From the NCBI RefSeq assembly GCF_000402035.1, contig NC_021287.1, forward strand, positions 806,001-870,000: DNA of 64,000 bases, written 5' to 3'. The position numbers were made by a program, and so were the translations under genes. Positions 7,634 through 16,589 of this stretch are shown piece by piece. Below the pieces are notes generated by a model. It did no database searches. It was not told the DNA's origin and saw only the letters and a list, made by a program, of their open reading frames with translations. The stretch is from Caballeronia insecticola (lineage in GTDB: Bacteria > Pseudomonadota > Gammaproteobacteria > Burkholderiales > Burkholderiaceae). How positions within the stretch are numbered: the first letter of the stretch is position 1; each line of letters starts with the position of its first letter.

Positions 7634-10351
7634 TTAAGCGGCGAGCGCCTTTTCGACCACCTCGCGCACATCCCGCGATTTTGCCTCCGATGCCACTTCG
7701 CTCAGCGCCGCATGCATCTTTTCGCGCAACTGCGGCGTGAAACGGCGCCACAGTTCGAGGCCGCGCGCGAGGCGGGCGGCGACTTGCGGATTGAGCGCGT
7801 CGAGCGCGATCACCTGTTCGGCCCAGAAGGCGTAGCCGGACCCGTCAGCGGCGTGGAACTGCGCCGGGTTGCCGCTGCAGAAACTGAAAATTAGCGAGCG
7901 CGCGCGGTTCGGATTCTTCAGCGTGAACGCGGGATGCTGCATCAGCCCGCGCACGATCTCGATGACCTTGCGATCCGGCCCGCCGCGCTGCGTGGCCTGA
8001 AGCGCGAACCATTTGTCGATGACGAGCGCCTCGTTCTCGAAGCGGCGATAGAAATCCGCGAGCGCCGCGTCGGCTGCGGCCGGGTCGGCGCCGTTAGTCG
8101 CGCTTGCCAGCAGCAGGGCGGCGAGGGCGGCCGAGCGGTCGGTCATGTTGTCGGCGACGTCGTACTGGGCCTGCGCGAGCCTGACGGCGTCGGCCGGATC
8201 GTCGAGCTGGCTCAGGTAGGCGAGCGCGAGATTCTTGAGGCCGCGCTTGCCGGCGTCTTCCGGCGTCGGACGATATCCGCCCGGCGTGCGGTTCGCCTCG
8301 TAAGCCGCGAGCCACTTGTCGCGCAATTGCGACGCCAGGCGCCGGCTCATGAAGACGCGCGCCGCGTGCACGGCGGCGGGATCGGACACGCTCATCTGCT
8401 CGGCGAGATAGCTTTCCGACGGCAGCATCAGCGCGAGTTCGCGGAAGGCCGGCGTGAGCGTGGTGTCGTCGAGGACGCGGGCGAACGCGGCGATCGTCTG
8501 ATCGTCGATAGAAAGCGCCTCGCCCTTTGCCGCCCGCCCGGCGAGCGCGAGCAGTTCGCGCGTGGCGAGCCGCTGGCCGGCTTCCCAGCGGTTGAACGGA
8601 TCGCTGTCGTGGGCGAGCAGAAACGCGAGTTCTTCGTTCGTATAGTCGTATTCGACGATCACCGGCGCCGAGAAATTGCGCAGCAGCGACGGCAGCGGCG
8701 CTTCAGTCACATCGACGAAAGTGAACGACTGCTCGCGCTCCGTGAATTCGAGCACGCGCGTCGTACCGTTCGGCTCCTTCTCGCCTTCGAGGCGCAACGG
8801 CAGGTCCGCGCCGTTGCTGCCGATCAGGCCGACCGAGAACGGAATCAGGAGCGGCGTCTTTTGCGTGTCGCGCGCGGCGTCGGACGTGTCGCCATAGCCC
8901 TGCGTGAGGGTGAGCGTGTAGCGCCGGTTCGCGGCGTCGTACTTCGCGCGCACGGACACGCGCGGCGTGCCCGCCTGGCTGTACCAGCCTTCGAACTGCG
9001 CCAGATCGCGCTGGTTGGCGTCGGCGAGGGCGTGGCGGAAGTCGTCGCAGGTCACGGCCTGGCCGTCGAAGCGCTTGAAGTACAGGTCCATGCCGCGCCG
9101 GAAGCCGTCGCGGCCGAACAGTGTCTGATACATCCGCACGACTTCCGAGCCTTTCTCGTAGACGGTCATCGTGTAGAAATTGTTGATCTCGACGTAGCTC
9201 TCCGGGCGCACCGGATGCGCCATCGGGCCGGCGTCCTCGGCGAACTGCATCTGGCGCAGCACGCGCACATCCTCGATGCGCTTGGTCGCGCGCGCTGCCG
9301 CGCTCGCGGCGCCTTCCACGTCGCCCGCGGCCATGTCGGCGGAAAATTCCTGATCGCGGAATACCGTGAGGCCTTCCTTCAGGCTCAGCTGGAACCAGTC
9401 GCGGCAAGTCACGCGGTTGCCGGTCCAGTTGTGGAAGTATTCGTGGCCGACCACGGCCTCGATGTTCGAGAAGTCGGTGTCGGTCGCGGTTTCGGGATTG
9501 GCCAGCACGTACTTCGTGTTGAAGATGTTGAGGCCCTTGTTCTCCATCGCGCCCATGTTGAAGTCGCTCACCGCGACGATCATGAAACGGTCCAGATCCA
9601 GTTCCAGCCCGAAGCGCTTCTCGTCCCAGCGAATCGAGTGGATGAGCGAGTCCATGGCGTGGCGCGTCTTGTCGAGATCGTGCGGCTCGACCCACACCTG
9701 CAGCAGTTTTTCCTTGCCCGAGCCCGATTTGATGCGCTCCTCGATGCACACCAGCTTGCCCGCGACCAGCGCGAATAGATAGCTCGGTTTCTTGAACGGG
9801 TCTTCCCAGCGGGCGAAATGGCGGCCGTCGGGCAGATCGCCTTCCTCGATCAGATTGCCGTTCGACAGCAGCACCGGATACGCGGCCTTGTCGGCGCGAA
9901 GGGTCACGACGTAAGTCGCCATCACGTCCGGGCGATCGAGGAAATACGTGATGCGCCGGAAGCCCTCGGCCTCGCACTGCGTGAAGAAGTTGCCGCTTGA
10001 GACATAAAGTCCGGAGAGCGTCGTGTTCTCGGCCGGATTGCAGATGCTCTCGATGCTAAGCTCGAAAGCACCGGCAGGAAGACTGCCGATCGACAGGCCG
10101 TTCTCGTTGACGCGGACATCCGCGTGCGGAACGCCGTCTATCGTGGCGCTCACGAATTCGAGTTGCTCGCCCATCAGTTCGAGCCGGGGCGCGTCGCCTT
10201 GCGCCTCGGGATTGCGGCGCAGCTTCATCGTGTTCTTAACGACCGTGCGCGCCGGCACGAGATCGAACTCGAGCGCGACGGAGTCGATCAGAAAGGCCGG
10301 CGGCGTGTAGTCCAGGCGGCGAATCACAGCGGATGCGGTCGTGGTAGACAT
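7634..10351 (-). CDS. pepN: Aminopeptidase N (M1 family)
   Basis: This 905-residue zinc metallopeptidase removes N-terminal amino acids from peptides in the cytosol. Visible motifs are the exopeptidase signature GAMENKGLNIFN near residue 270 and the zinc site HEYFHNW (HExxH) near residue 305, with the third ligand in LKEG about 20 residues on. The conserved catalytic Tyr region (NNFYTMTVYEKGSEVVRMYQ) is also present. The E. coli PepN-type C-terminal helical domain (DUF3458 and ARM-like) completes it. I start at the ATG at 10351 (MSTTTASAVIRRLDYTPPAF), which has a Shine-Dalgarno-like AAGATCTT nearby; the open frame extends 48 codons upstream with no coding bias. It is divergent from the lipoprotein gene. 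Confidence 0.96.
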   Translation of the reverse strand: MSTTTASAVIRRLDYTPPAFLIDSVALEFDLVPARTVVKNTMKLRRNPEAQGDAPRLELMGEQLEFVSATIDGVPHADVRVNENGLSIGSLPAGAFELSIESICNPAENTTLSGLYVSSGNFFTQCEAEGFRRITYFLDRPDVMATYVVTLRADKAAYPVLLSNGNLIEEGDLPDGRHFARWEDPFKKPSYLFALVAGKLVCIEERIKSGSGKEKLLQVWVEPHDLDKTRHAMDSLIHSIRWDEKRFGLELDLDRFMIVAVSDFNMGAMENKGLNIFNTKYVLANPETATDTDFSNIEAVVGHEYFHNWTGNRVTCRDWFQLSLKEGLTVFRDQEFSADMAAGDVEGAASAAARATKRIEDVRVLRQMQFAEDAGPMAHPVRPESYVEINNFYTMTVYEKGSEVVRMYQTLFGRDGFRRGMDLYFKRFDGQAVTCDDFRHALADANQRDLAQFEGWYSQAGTPRVSVRAKYDAANRRYTLTLTQGYGDTSDAARDTQKTPLLIPFSVGLIGSNGADLPLRLEGEKEPNGTTRVLEFTEREQSFTFVDVTEAPLPSLLRNFSAPVIVEYDYTNEELAFLLAHDSDPFNRWEAGQRLATRELLALAGRAAKGEALSIDDQTIAAFARVLDDTTLTPAFRELALMLPSESYLAEQMSVSDPAAVHAARVFMSRRLASQLRDKWLAAYEANRTPGGYRPTPEDAGKRGLKNLALAYLSQLDDPADAVRLAQAQYDVADNMTDRSAALAALLLASATNGADPAAADAALADFYRRFENEALVIDKWFALQATQRGGPDRKVIEIVRGLMQHPAFTLKNPNRARSLIFSFCSGNPAQFHAADGSGYAFWAEQVIALDALNPQVAARLARGLELWRRFTPQLREKMHAALSEVASEAKSRDVREVVEKALAA

Positions 10352-10572
10352 GGCAAGATCTTCATTGTTGGATTGAGCGGCGCCGCGTTTCGTGCGTGCA
10401 CAATGAGCGCACCGACGCGCGTGCGCCTGGTCGAACCATTGTACAAGCCGTCCGGAGATCGTGAATCGGGCGGCGCAACGCGTCGTGGACCCCACAATAA
10501 AGAACGCCGCCGGGCAAGGCTCGCCGGTGCTGTCTATAACTGAGAAGGGTGCGGAACGAAGTGAGGACGACC

Positions 10573-11310
10573 ATGAATTTCCCGATCAAAACACTGGGCG
10601 GATCGCTCGGCAAATGGGCGCTGCTGATGCTGGCGGCGCTCTGGCTCACGGGCTGCACGACCTACGTTCAGACGCAGGTCACGGCTTTCTCCGACTGGAC
10701 CGGCAGCGACACGACGCGCACCTACGCATTCGCGCGCAAGAACGAGCAGCAGAACAGCATCGAACAGACGACTTACGAGACGCTCGTCGCCAATGAACTC
10801 GCGAAGTACAACTTCCGCCAGGTGCCCGACGCGAGCGCGAACTATCAGGTGGCGATCGGCTATTCGGTCCGCGGCGACACGATGACCGTGCGCCAGCCAA
10901 TCTATTACGATCCGTGGCCGATGTACGGCGGTCCGTGGGGTGGACCTTACTGGGGCGGACCGTGGGGCGGCGGCTGGGGCGGCTACGGTCCGTGGGGGCC
11001 GACGGGCTACGTCGATCAGACCTACCCGGTCTACACTCACGCGCTGCAAATCCGCATGACCGAGCGCAAAACCGGCCGCGAGACCTATAAGGTCACGGCA
11101 GTCAATTCGACGGGCGACCCGTCGCTCTATCTGGCGATGCCGTATCTCGTGCGCAGCGCGCTCACGAACTTCCCGCTCGGCAACGGAACGGTGCGCACGG
11201 TGACGCTTCCGGTGGACACGAACGGCGGCATGTCGAACGAAACGGCGGCGTCGCTCAATTCGAACGAGCGCAGCGCGGCGCCGCCGGCGGCGTCGAAGTC
11301 GGTGGACTGA
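10573..11310 (+). CDS. DUF4136-type lipoprotein
   Basis: The 245-residue protein begins MNFPIKTLGGSLGKWALLML and has the lipobox LTGC (cleavage before Cys), so it should be lipid-anchored, probably in the outer membrane. The DUF4136-like core (DWTGSDTTRTYAFAR, YETLVANELAKYNFRQV, ANYQVAIGYSVRG) is interrupted by a striking Gly/Trp/Pro/Tyr-rich stretch (about residues 117-150). The C-terminus is low-complexity. I prefer the ATG at 10573, which has AGGA five bases upstream; an in-frame GTG at 10549 would add eight residues. It stands about 220 bases before the phosphonate cluster on the same strand, with no proven link. The function of the family is unknown. Confidence 0.82.
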   Translation: MNFPIKTLGGSLGKWALLMLAALWLTGCTTYVQTQVTAFSDWTGSDTTRTYAFARKNEQQNSIEQTTYETLVANELAKYNFRQVPDASANYQVAIGYSVRGDTMTVRQPIYYDPWPMYGGPWGGPYWGGPWGGGWGGYGPWGPTGYVDQTYPVYTHALQIRMTERKTGRETYKVTAVNSTGDPSLYLAMPYLVRSALTNFPLGNGTVRTVTLPVDTNGGMSNETAASLNSNERSAAPPAASKSVD

Positions 11311-11504
11311 ACGGCTCGATTCGGGGCGGCGGCTTTGCTGCGCGAAGCCGCTTTTGGCGCGGGTGAAGGCATCGGAAAATATTTCCTGAGCCCGCTGCTC
11401 CCGATTTCGTTCAGGTCGATGAGCAAAGTTTTAAAAACGCCCGATCGCCTTGACTAAACAGGGAATTACCGTCGCGCGGGGAAGCCGCAATATATGCAGT
11501 TTCG

Positions 11505-11525
11505 GCGAATAAGCGATATATTCGC
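11505..11525 (+). promoter_or_regulatory. Inverted repeat immediately upstream of the phosphonate cluster
   Basis: Perfect 7-base arms GCGAATA (11505-11511) and TATTCGC (11519-11525) end three bases before the first ATG of the cluster. The right arm covers the place where a ribosome site would lie, so it could be an operator or an mRNA hairpin hiding the start. A TTGACT (11450-11455) upstream has no good -10 at the right distance. Confidence 0.35.
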
Positions 11526-11528
11526 GGG

Positions 11529-12224
11529 ATGACAAAATCGTGTCCGCCCAATCTCAAAGCCGTTCCCGAGCCCGCTACCTGGGACGCGCGACTTGCCCGC
11601 CGTCTCGTCACACCGCTCGTCGGAACTCCCGTCACGCCTAATCATCTGACGACGCTGCGCCTCGCCATCGGTTTGGGCGGGGCGTATTATCTGTCGCTCG
11701 GTCAGTTCTGGATGTGCACGCTCGGCGCGTTGCTGATCGCGCTGTCGAATCTCGTCGACCACACGGACGGCGAACTCGCGCGCATCAGCGGGCAGTCGAG
11801 CAAGATCGGCCACTTTTATGACCTCGCGTGCGATGCGCTCGTCACCGTGCTGCTGTTCGTCGGCATCGGCTTTTACGTGGCCGTGCATCATCCGTCGATG
11901 ATCGTGCCCGCGCAATGGCTCGGCGCGCTCGCGGGCGTGGCGGTCGCGCTGATCTTTTTCCTGCGCATGCGCATCGAGTCGATGGTCGGCAAGTCGGGCA
12001 CGAAACAGGCATCGATGGCCGGCTTCGAAACCGAAGACGTGCTGTACCTGCTGCCGGTCGTGACCATCCTGAACGGCATGACGCCTTTTCTGATCGCAGC
12101 GGCCATCGGCGCGCCGCTCTTCGCCGTGTATGTGGCGGTGGATCATCAGCGCGTCGCGCAGCGGATGCGTCGCGCGCAGGCGTCGCACGCAAAAGACGGC
12201 AACGATTTTCAGGCGGTGAGATGA
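11529..12224 (+). CDS. CDP-alcohol phosphatidyltransferase family membrane enzyme
   Basis: The 231-residue integral membrane protein has about six hydrophobic segments. It carries the complete family signature D77-x2-D80-G81-x2-A84-R85-x8-G94-x3-D98-x3-D102 (in LVDHTDGELARISG through HFYDLACD), which binds metals and the CDP-linked substrate. Family members transfer a phospho-head group from a CMP-activated donor to an alcohol, or a phosphatidyl group from CDP-diacylglycerol. It is the first of seven genes coupled by 4-base overlaps, and the phosphonate genes downstream suggest a CMP-linked aminoethylphosphonate donor. That substrate is inference. The ribosome site is weak (GCGGG). Confidence 0.85.
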   Translation: MTKSCPPNLKAVPEPATWDARLARRLVTPLVGTPVTPNHLTTLRLAIGLGGAYYLSLGQFWMCTLGALLIALSNLVDHTDGELARISGQSSKIGHFYDLACDALVTVLLFVGIGFYVAVHHPSMIVPAQWLGALAGVAVALIFFLRMRIESMVGKSGTKQASMAGFETEDVLYLLPVVTILNGMTPFLIAAAIGAPLFAVYVAVDHQRVAQRMRRAQASHAKDGNDFQAVR

Positions 12225-13051
12225 GCGATACGGCAACTCCGGACAACACGCTGACCCAGGCGGCGCAAGAGGCGCACGGGGCGCATACGACGCCGAGCGC
12301 GCGCCCGTCGAAGCGCGACATCGACTCGACGTTGAGCGCGCGCTTGGCCGCGCTGCCGACGCCGAAACTGCGCGACGAATACGGCCAGCAGAGTTCGTTT
12401 CTGTATATCGAAGACTTCCTGCCGCGCGATTTCACCGAGCGCCTGATCGCCGCCGTGCACGACGTGACACCGGCCGTGAACCGCAACTATCTGCCGGGTC
12501 ACAAGGCGGGCGGCAGCGTGAGCCGCCATACGCTCGACAAGCTCGCGCCGTTCATCGCGGACCTGTACCGGTCGGAGGCGCTCATCAAGTGGCTGGAGGC
12601 GCTCACCGGCGACCGGTTGCAGCTCTCGCCGGAAGACGATCCGCACGCCTACGCGCTGTATTTCTATACGCGTCCGGGCGATCACATAGGCTGGCATTAC
12701 GACACCTCCTATTACGAAGGCCGCCGCTACACGCTGCTGCTCGGCGTGATCGACGACTCGTCCTGCGCGCTCGAATACGAACTGCACACGAAGACGCCCG
12801 GCGTGCCCGACGAGCCGGGTTCCGTGCGCTATCCGCCCGGCGCGTTCGTGTTCTTCGACGGCGACAAGCTGCGCCATCGCGTCACGCCGCTCGGCGAAAA
12901 CGAAATGCGCGTGTCGCTCACGTTCGAGTACGTGACCAACCCCAACATGCGGCCGTTCCAGCGTTTCATTTCGAACATGAAAGACTCGATCGCGTATTTC
13001 GGATTCAGGCAGGTCTTTCGCCGCAACCGCGGCAAGAACGGACAGGCATGA
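12221..13051 (+). CDS. 2-oxoglutarate/Fe(II)-dependent oxygenase (HxD...H type)
   Basis: The 276-residue protein has a variable polar N-terminus (about 35 residues) and then a double-stranded beta-helix core. The iron ligands are visible as H159-Y-D161 in HIGWHYDTSYYEGRRYTLLL and H219 in KLRHRV. R230 in NEMRVSLTFEY is placed to bind 2-oxoglutarate. The carboxylate ligand is retained, which argues for hydroxylation rather than halogenation. Its ATG overlaps the stop of the CDP-alcohol transferase gene (ATGA). In this setting a likely substrate is aminoethylphosphonate or its lipid conjugate, by analogy with hydroxylated aminoethylphosphonates known from other bacteria; the sequence does not show this directly. 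Confidence 0.8.
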   Translation: MSDTATPDNTLTQAAQEAHGAHTTPSARPSKRDIDSTLSARLAALPTPKLRDEYGQQSSFLYIEDFLPRDFTERLIAAVHDVTPAVNRNYLPGHKAGGSVSRHTLDKLAPFIADLYRSEALIKWLEALTGDRLQLSPEDDPHAYALYFYTRPGDHIGWHYDTSYYEGRRYTLLLGVIDDSSCALEYELHTKTPGVPDEPGSVRYPPGAFVFFDGDKLRHRVTPLGENEMRVSLTFEYVTNPNMRPFQRFISNMKDSIAYFGFRQVFRRNRGKNGQA

Positions 13052-14064
13052 GCCGCGCCGGCACGTTCCTGCTGTCCGCCGGTGTGGTGCTGTTCGTCGC
13101 GCTGCTCGGCTGGCAAGGTTTCGGCTCCGTCGCGGCCACGCTCGCCGCGGCCGGCTGGGGCTTGCTCGCGGTGGCGGCGTTTCACTTCGTGCCGCTTTTC
13201 GTCGATGCTATCGCGATCAGCGTGCTGTTCTCCGAGAAGGAACGCAACGTCTCCCTGCGCGACGCGTTGCTCGCGCGCTGGGCCGGCGAATCCGTGAACA
13301 GCCTGATGCCCGCCGGGCAGATCGGCGGGCCGATGCTGATGGTCCGCTATCTCGCGCAACGCGGCATGCGCGCGCGCGACGCAGCCGCCGTCATCACCAT
13401 CAGCACGACGATGCAGACCATCGCGCAACTGCTTTTCGCGCTGGCGGGCGTCGTGCTGCTCACCGGTTACGCGGCGGGCGGCTCGTCGTCGGCGTTGCTG
13501 ATCGCGGTGCTCGCGGTCATCGGCGTGATCGGCGTCATGATCTTCGGCTTCTATCTGGCGCAGCGGCGCGGGCTCTTTGGCCGCGCGATGCGCTTTGCCT
13601 CCGGCATCGCCGCGCGCTTTTCGGCCAAGCGCGACTGGTCCTCGCTCGTCACGCGCGCCGAAGCCGTCGATGCAGCCGTGCACGATCTCTACCGCGAGCG
13701 CGGCAAGGTGGCGGCGAGCTTCGGGTTGAGCCTCGTCGGCTGGATCGTCGGCACGGGCGAAGTGTGGCTCGCGCTGCATCTGCTCGGCCATCCGGTCGGC
13801 TGGACCGAAGCGCTGCTGCTGGAGAGCCTCGGCCAGGCGATTCGCGGCGCCGCTTTCGCCATTCCCGGCTCGCTCGGCGTGCAGGAGGGCGGCTATCTGC
13901 TGCTCGCGCGCATGATCGGCCTGCCGCCCGAAGCGGCGCTTGCGCTGTCGCTCGCCAAGCGCGCGCGCGAATTGCTGCTCGGCGTGCCGGGCATCGTCTA
14001 TCTGCATTTCGTTGAAAAAGGCTGGCAGCGCCGCCGTCTCGCGCGTGTGCCGGATATCGACTGA
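13048..14064 (+). CDS. Flippase-like / lysylphosphatidylglycerol synthetase transmembrane-domain protein
   Basis: The 338-residue inner-membrane protein has about eight hydrophobic segments and the UPF0104/HpnL-like pattern. Characteristic stretches are WAGESVNSLMPAGQIGGPMLMVRYL (about residues 77-102) and ESLGQAIRGAAFAIPGSLGVQEGGYLLLARMIGL (about 258-292). Members with no catalytic LPG-synthetase domain, such as this one, are thought to move lipids across or within the membrane. The start overlaps the stop of the oxygenase gene by 4 bases (ATGA). Placed between a head-group transferase and the phosphonate enzymes, it is a candidate transporter of the finished lipid. It was previously noted near hopanoid genes in other bacteria, but none occur here. 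Confidence 0.8.
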   Translation: MSRAGTFLLSAGVVLFVALLGWQGFGSVAATLAAAGWGLLAVAAFHFVPLFVDAIAISVLFSEKERNVSLRDALLARWAGESVNSLMPAGQIGGPMLMVRYLAQRGMRARDAAAVITISTTMQTIAQLLFALAGVVLLTGYAAGGSSSALLIAVLAVIGVIGVMIFGFYLAQRRGLFGRAMRFASGIAARFSAKRDWSSLVTRAEAVDAAVHDLYRERGKVAASFGLSLVGWIVGTGEVWLALHLLGHPVGWTEALLLESLGQAIRGAAFAIPGSLGVQEGGYLLLARMIGLPPEAALALSLAKRARELLLGVPGIVYLHFVEKGWQRRRLARVPDID

Positions 14065-14088
14065 CTCACCCACGAAGGGAACACAACC

Positions 14089-14886
14089 ATGCGCGCAATT
14101 ATTCTTGCGGCCGGGATGGGCTTGCGCCTCGTTCAGCCCGAAGGCCAGCAAAAGCCGAAATGTCTGCTGCGTTTTGGTGATGCCTCGCTGCTCGAACGTC
14201 ATCTGCACTTTCTGAAGGCGGCGGGCGTCACCGAAGTCGTCTTCGTGACCGGCTTCAAGAGCGAGCAGATCGAGGCGGAACTCGCGTCGATCGACTGGAA
14301 GCCCGCGAGCGAAATCGTCGTCAACGAGGAATTCACGCTGGGCAGCGTGCTGTCCGTGCACACCGCGCGCGAAGCCATGACGCGCGGCGGCGACGTCCTG
14401 CTGATGGACGCCGACGTGCTCTACGACGAACGCATCATCGAACCGCTGGTGGCGGGCGGCAGCGTGAACCGTCTCTTGATCGACCGCGATTTCGAAGCAG
14501 GCGACGAACCCGTGAAGCTGTGTGTCGAGAACGGCGTTCCGGTGGAGCTGCGCAAGCAGGTCGCCGCGGGCCTCGCGTATGACACCATCGGCGAGTCGGT
14601 CGGCTTCTTCCGCTTCGATCACGCGACGGCCACGCGCTTGGCCGAGATCTGCGCGGAGTATGTCGCGACGGGCCGCGCGAAGATGCCGCATGAAGAGGCG
14701 GTGCGCGATCTGTTGCTGGAGAATTTGCAGAACCCGTCCCACGCGTTCGATATCGCCGATGTCACCGGCGCGCCGTGGATCGAAATCGATTTTCAGAACG
14801 ACGTGAAGCGCGCGGCCGACGAAGTGCTGCCGCAATTGAACGCGCTGCGTCAGTTTGCCGGAGCTACAGGAGCACTACAGCGATGA
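14089..14886 (+). CDS. Sugar-nucleotidyltransferase-like enzyme, candidate phosphonate/choline-phosphate cytidylyltransferase
   Basis: The 265-residue protein has the NTP-transferase fold. An intact nucleotide-binding loop LAAGMGLRL (residues 6-14) is followed by PKCLLRFG with the conserved Lys. The metal-binding Asp motif LMDADVLYD is at residues 105-113. The length and layout resemble LicC-like choline-phosphate cytidylyltransferases and the PntC-type phosphonate cytidylyltransferases that make CMP-aminoethylphosphonate. It follows the flippase gene by 24 bases with a GAAGGGAA ribosome site, and its stop overlaps the next ATG. A role making the CMP-activated donor for the CDP-alcohol transferase upstream is the simplest reading, though unproven. 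Confidence 0.8.
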   Translation: MRAIILAAGMGLRLVQPEGQQKPKCLLRFGDASLLERHLHFLKAAGVTEVVFVTGFKSEQIEAELASIDWKPASEIVVNEEFTLGSVLSVHTAREAMTRGGDVLLMDADVLYDERIIEPLVAGGSVNRLLIDRDFEAGDEPVKLCVENGVPVELRKQVAAGLAYDTIGESVGFFRFDHATATRLAEICAEYVATGRAKMPHEEAVRDLLLENLQNPSHAFDIADVTGAPWIEIDFQNDVKRAADEVLPQLNALRQFAGATGALQR

Positions 14887-16589
14887 ACGCACCAGAACAA
14901 CTTCCCGTCGGCTTTTCGCGCTCGATGCGCCTGCGCGAGATGCTGCAAAGCAACCGCCTCGAATTCCTGATGGAAGCGCACAATGGCATGTCGGCGCGCA
15001 TCGCGAAGGAAGCCGGTTTCAAGGCGATCTGGGGATCGGGCCTGTCGATCTCGGCGCAGTTCGGCGTGCGCGACAACAACGAAGCGAGCTGGACGCAGGT
15101 CGTCGACAACCTCGAATTCATGGCCGACGCGAGCGATCTGCCGATCCTGCTCGACGGCGACACCGGCTACGGCAACTTCAACAACGTGCGCCGTCTGGTG
15201 AAGAAGCTCGAGCAGCGCGGCATCGCGGGCGTGTGCATCGAGGACAAGCAGTTTCCGAAAACCAACAGCTTCATTAACGGCGAAGCGCAGCCGCTCGCCG
15301 ACATGGACGAGTTCTGCGGCAAGATCAAGGCCGGCAAGGATTCGCAGAGCGATCCGAACTTTTCGATCGTGGCGCGCGTCGAGGCGCTGATCGCGGGCTG
15401 GGGCATGGAAGAGGCGTTGAAGCGCGCCGAAGCGTATCGCCAGGCGGGCGCGGACGCGATCCTGATCCACAGCAAGCTGTCGAAGCCGGACGAAATCCTG
15501 ACGTTCGCGCGTGAATGGGCGGGGCGCGGTCCGCTCGTCATCGTGCCGACGAAGTACTACAGCACGCCGACCGACGCCTTCCGTCAGGCAGGCATCAGCT
15601 GCGTGATCTGGGCGAATCATCTGATTCGCGGCGCGGTGTCGGCGATGCAGGCGATCGCCAAGGAAATCCACGACAGCGAGACGCTCGTCAACGTGGAAGA
15701 CCGCATCGCGTCGGTCAACGAAATCTTCCGTCTGCAGGACGCGGACGAATACTCGGCGGCCGAAAACATCTATCTGAGCGCGGCCAACGAGAAGCGCAGC
15801 GCGGTCGTGCTCGCGGCGAGCCGCGGCGCGGGCCTCGAAGCGCTGACTGAAGAACGCCCGAAGGTGATGCTGCCGGTCGCGGGCAAGCCGCTCTTGCGCC
15901 ATCTCGTCGAGGCGTTCAAGAAAGAAAGCATCAACGACATCACCGTGGTCGGCGGTTACCGCGCCGATGCGATCGATAAAGGCGGCATCCGGCTCGTCGT
16001 CAACGAGCAGCACGCGTCGACCGGCGAACTCGCGTCGCTTGCCTGCGCGGCGGCGCATCTGAACGGCGATACCGTCATCTCCTACGGCGACCTGCTGTTC
16101 CGCAGCTACATCCTGCGCGATCTGGTGGATTCCGACAGCGACTTCTGCGTGGTCGTCGATTCGTCGCAGACGCCGCAGGCGGGCGAAGCGGGCACCGACT
16201 TCGCCTACTGCTCGACCGCCGACGACCGCGCGCTGTTCGGCCAGAAAGTGTGGCTGGAAAGCGTGGCCGGCGCGGGGCAGGGTATCGACACGGGCCGCGC
16301 GCCGCAGGGCCGCTGGATGGGCCTCATCAACGTGCGCGCGGGTGCGCGTGAGCGGCTGCTCGCAACCCTTGCGGAACTGCAGAAGCGCCCGGACTTCGGC
16401 AAGCTCGACATGGCCGCGCTGCTGAACGCGCTTATCGCCGCCGGCGAGAAGGTCGAAGTGCAATACGTGCACGGCCACTGGCGCGGCGTGAACGATCTCG
16501 ACGACTTCCGTCGCGCGGGCGATTTCGCGCACGGCCAGTCGCCGATCGGTTCCGAAGGCATCGACGGCACGGAGACCGCGCGTGATTGA
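14883..16589 (+). CDS. aepX: Phosphoenolpyruvate mutase fused to a nucleotidyltransferase-like domain
   Basis: This 568-residue protein has two domains. Residues about 10-295 form the PEP mutase/isocitrate lyase superfamily barrel, with WGSGLS (50-55), DGDTGYGN (91-98) and the diagnostic PEP mutase gate motif [10 protein letters not shown] (120-129). It rearranges PEP to phosphonopyruvate, creating the C-P bond. Residues about 304-555 form an NTP-transferase-like domain. Its first motif reads [12 protein letters not shown] instead of AAGxGxRLxPLT, while [13 protein letters not shown], a GD metal motif (SYGDLLF) and the terminal WRGVNDLDD are present. The fusion is known in phosphonate producers. 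The altered loop raises doubt about classical activity. Its start overlaps the previous gene by 4 bases. Confidence 0.93.
   Translation: MNAPEQLPVGFSRSMRLREMLQSNRLEFLMEAHNGMSARIAKEAGFKAIWGSGLSISAQFGVRDNNEASWTQVVDNLEFMADASDLPILLDGDTGYGNFNNVRRLVKKLEQRGIAGVCIEDKQFPKTNSFINGEAQPLADMDEFCGKIKAGKDSQSDPNFSIVARVEALIAGWGMEEALKRAEAYRQAGADAILIHSKLSKPDEILTFAREWAGRGPLVIVPTKYYSTPTDAFRQAGISCVIWANHLIRGAVSAMQAIAKEIHDSETLVNVEDRIASVNEIFRLQDADEYSAAENIYLSAANEKRSAVVLAASRGAGLEALTEERPKVMLPVAGKPLLRHLVEAFKKESINDITVVGGYRADAIDKGGIRLVVNEQHASTGELASLACAAAHLNGDTVISYGDLLFRSYILRDLVDSDSDFCVVVDSSQTPQAGEAGTDFAYCSTADDRALFGQKVWLESVAGAGQGIDTGRAPQGRWMGLINVRAGARERLLATLAELQKRPDFGKLDMAALLNALIAAGEKVEVQYVHGHWRGVNDLDDFRRAGDFAHGQSPIGSEGIDGTETARD

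Noticed and set aside
12829..14835. A 668-codon open frame on the minus strand opposite the phosphonate cluster
   Set aside because: It is antisense to three well-recognised genes, has no ribosome site or family motif, and its composition (His/Arg/Ala-rich) is the usual mirror of high-GC coding DNA.
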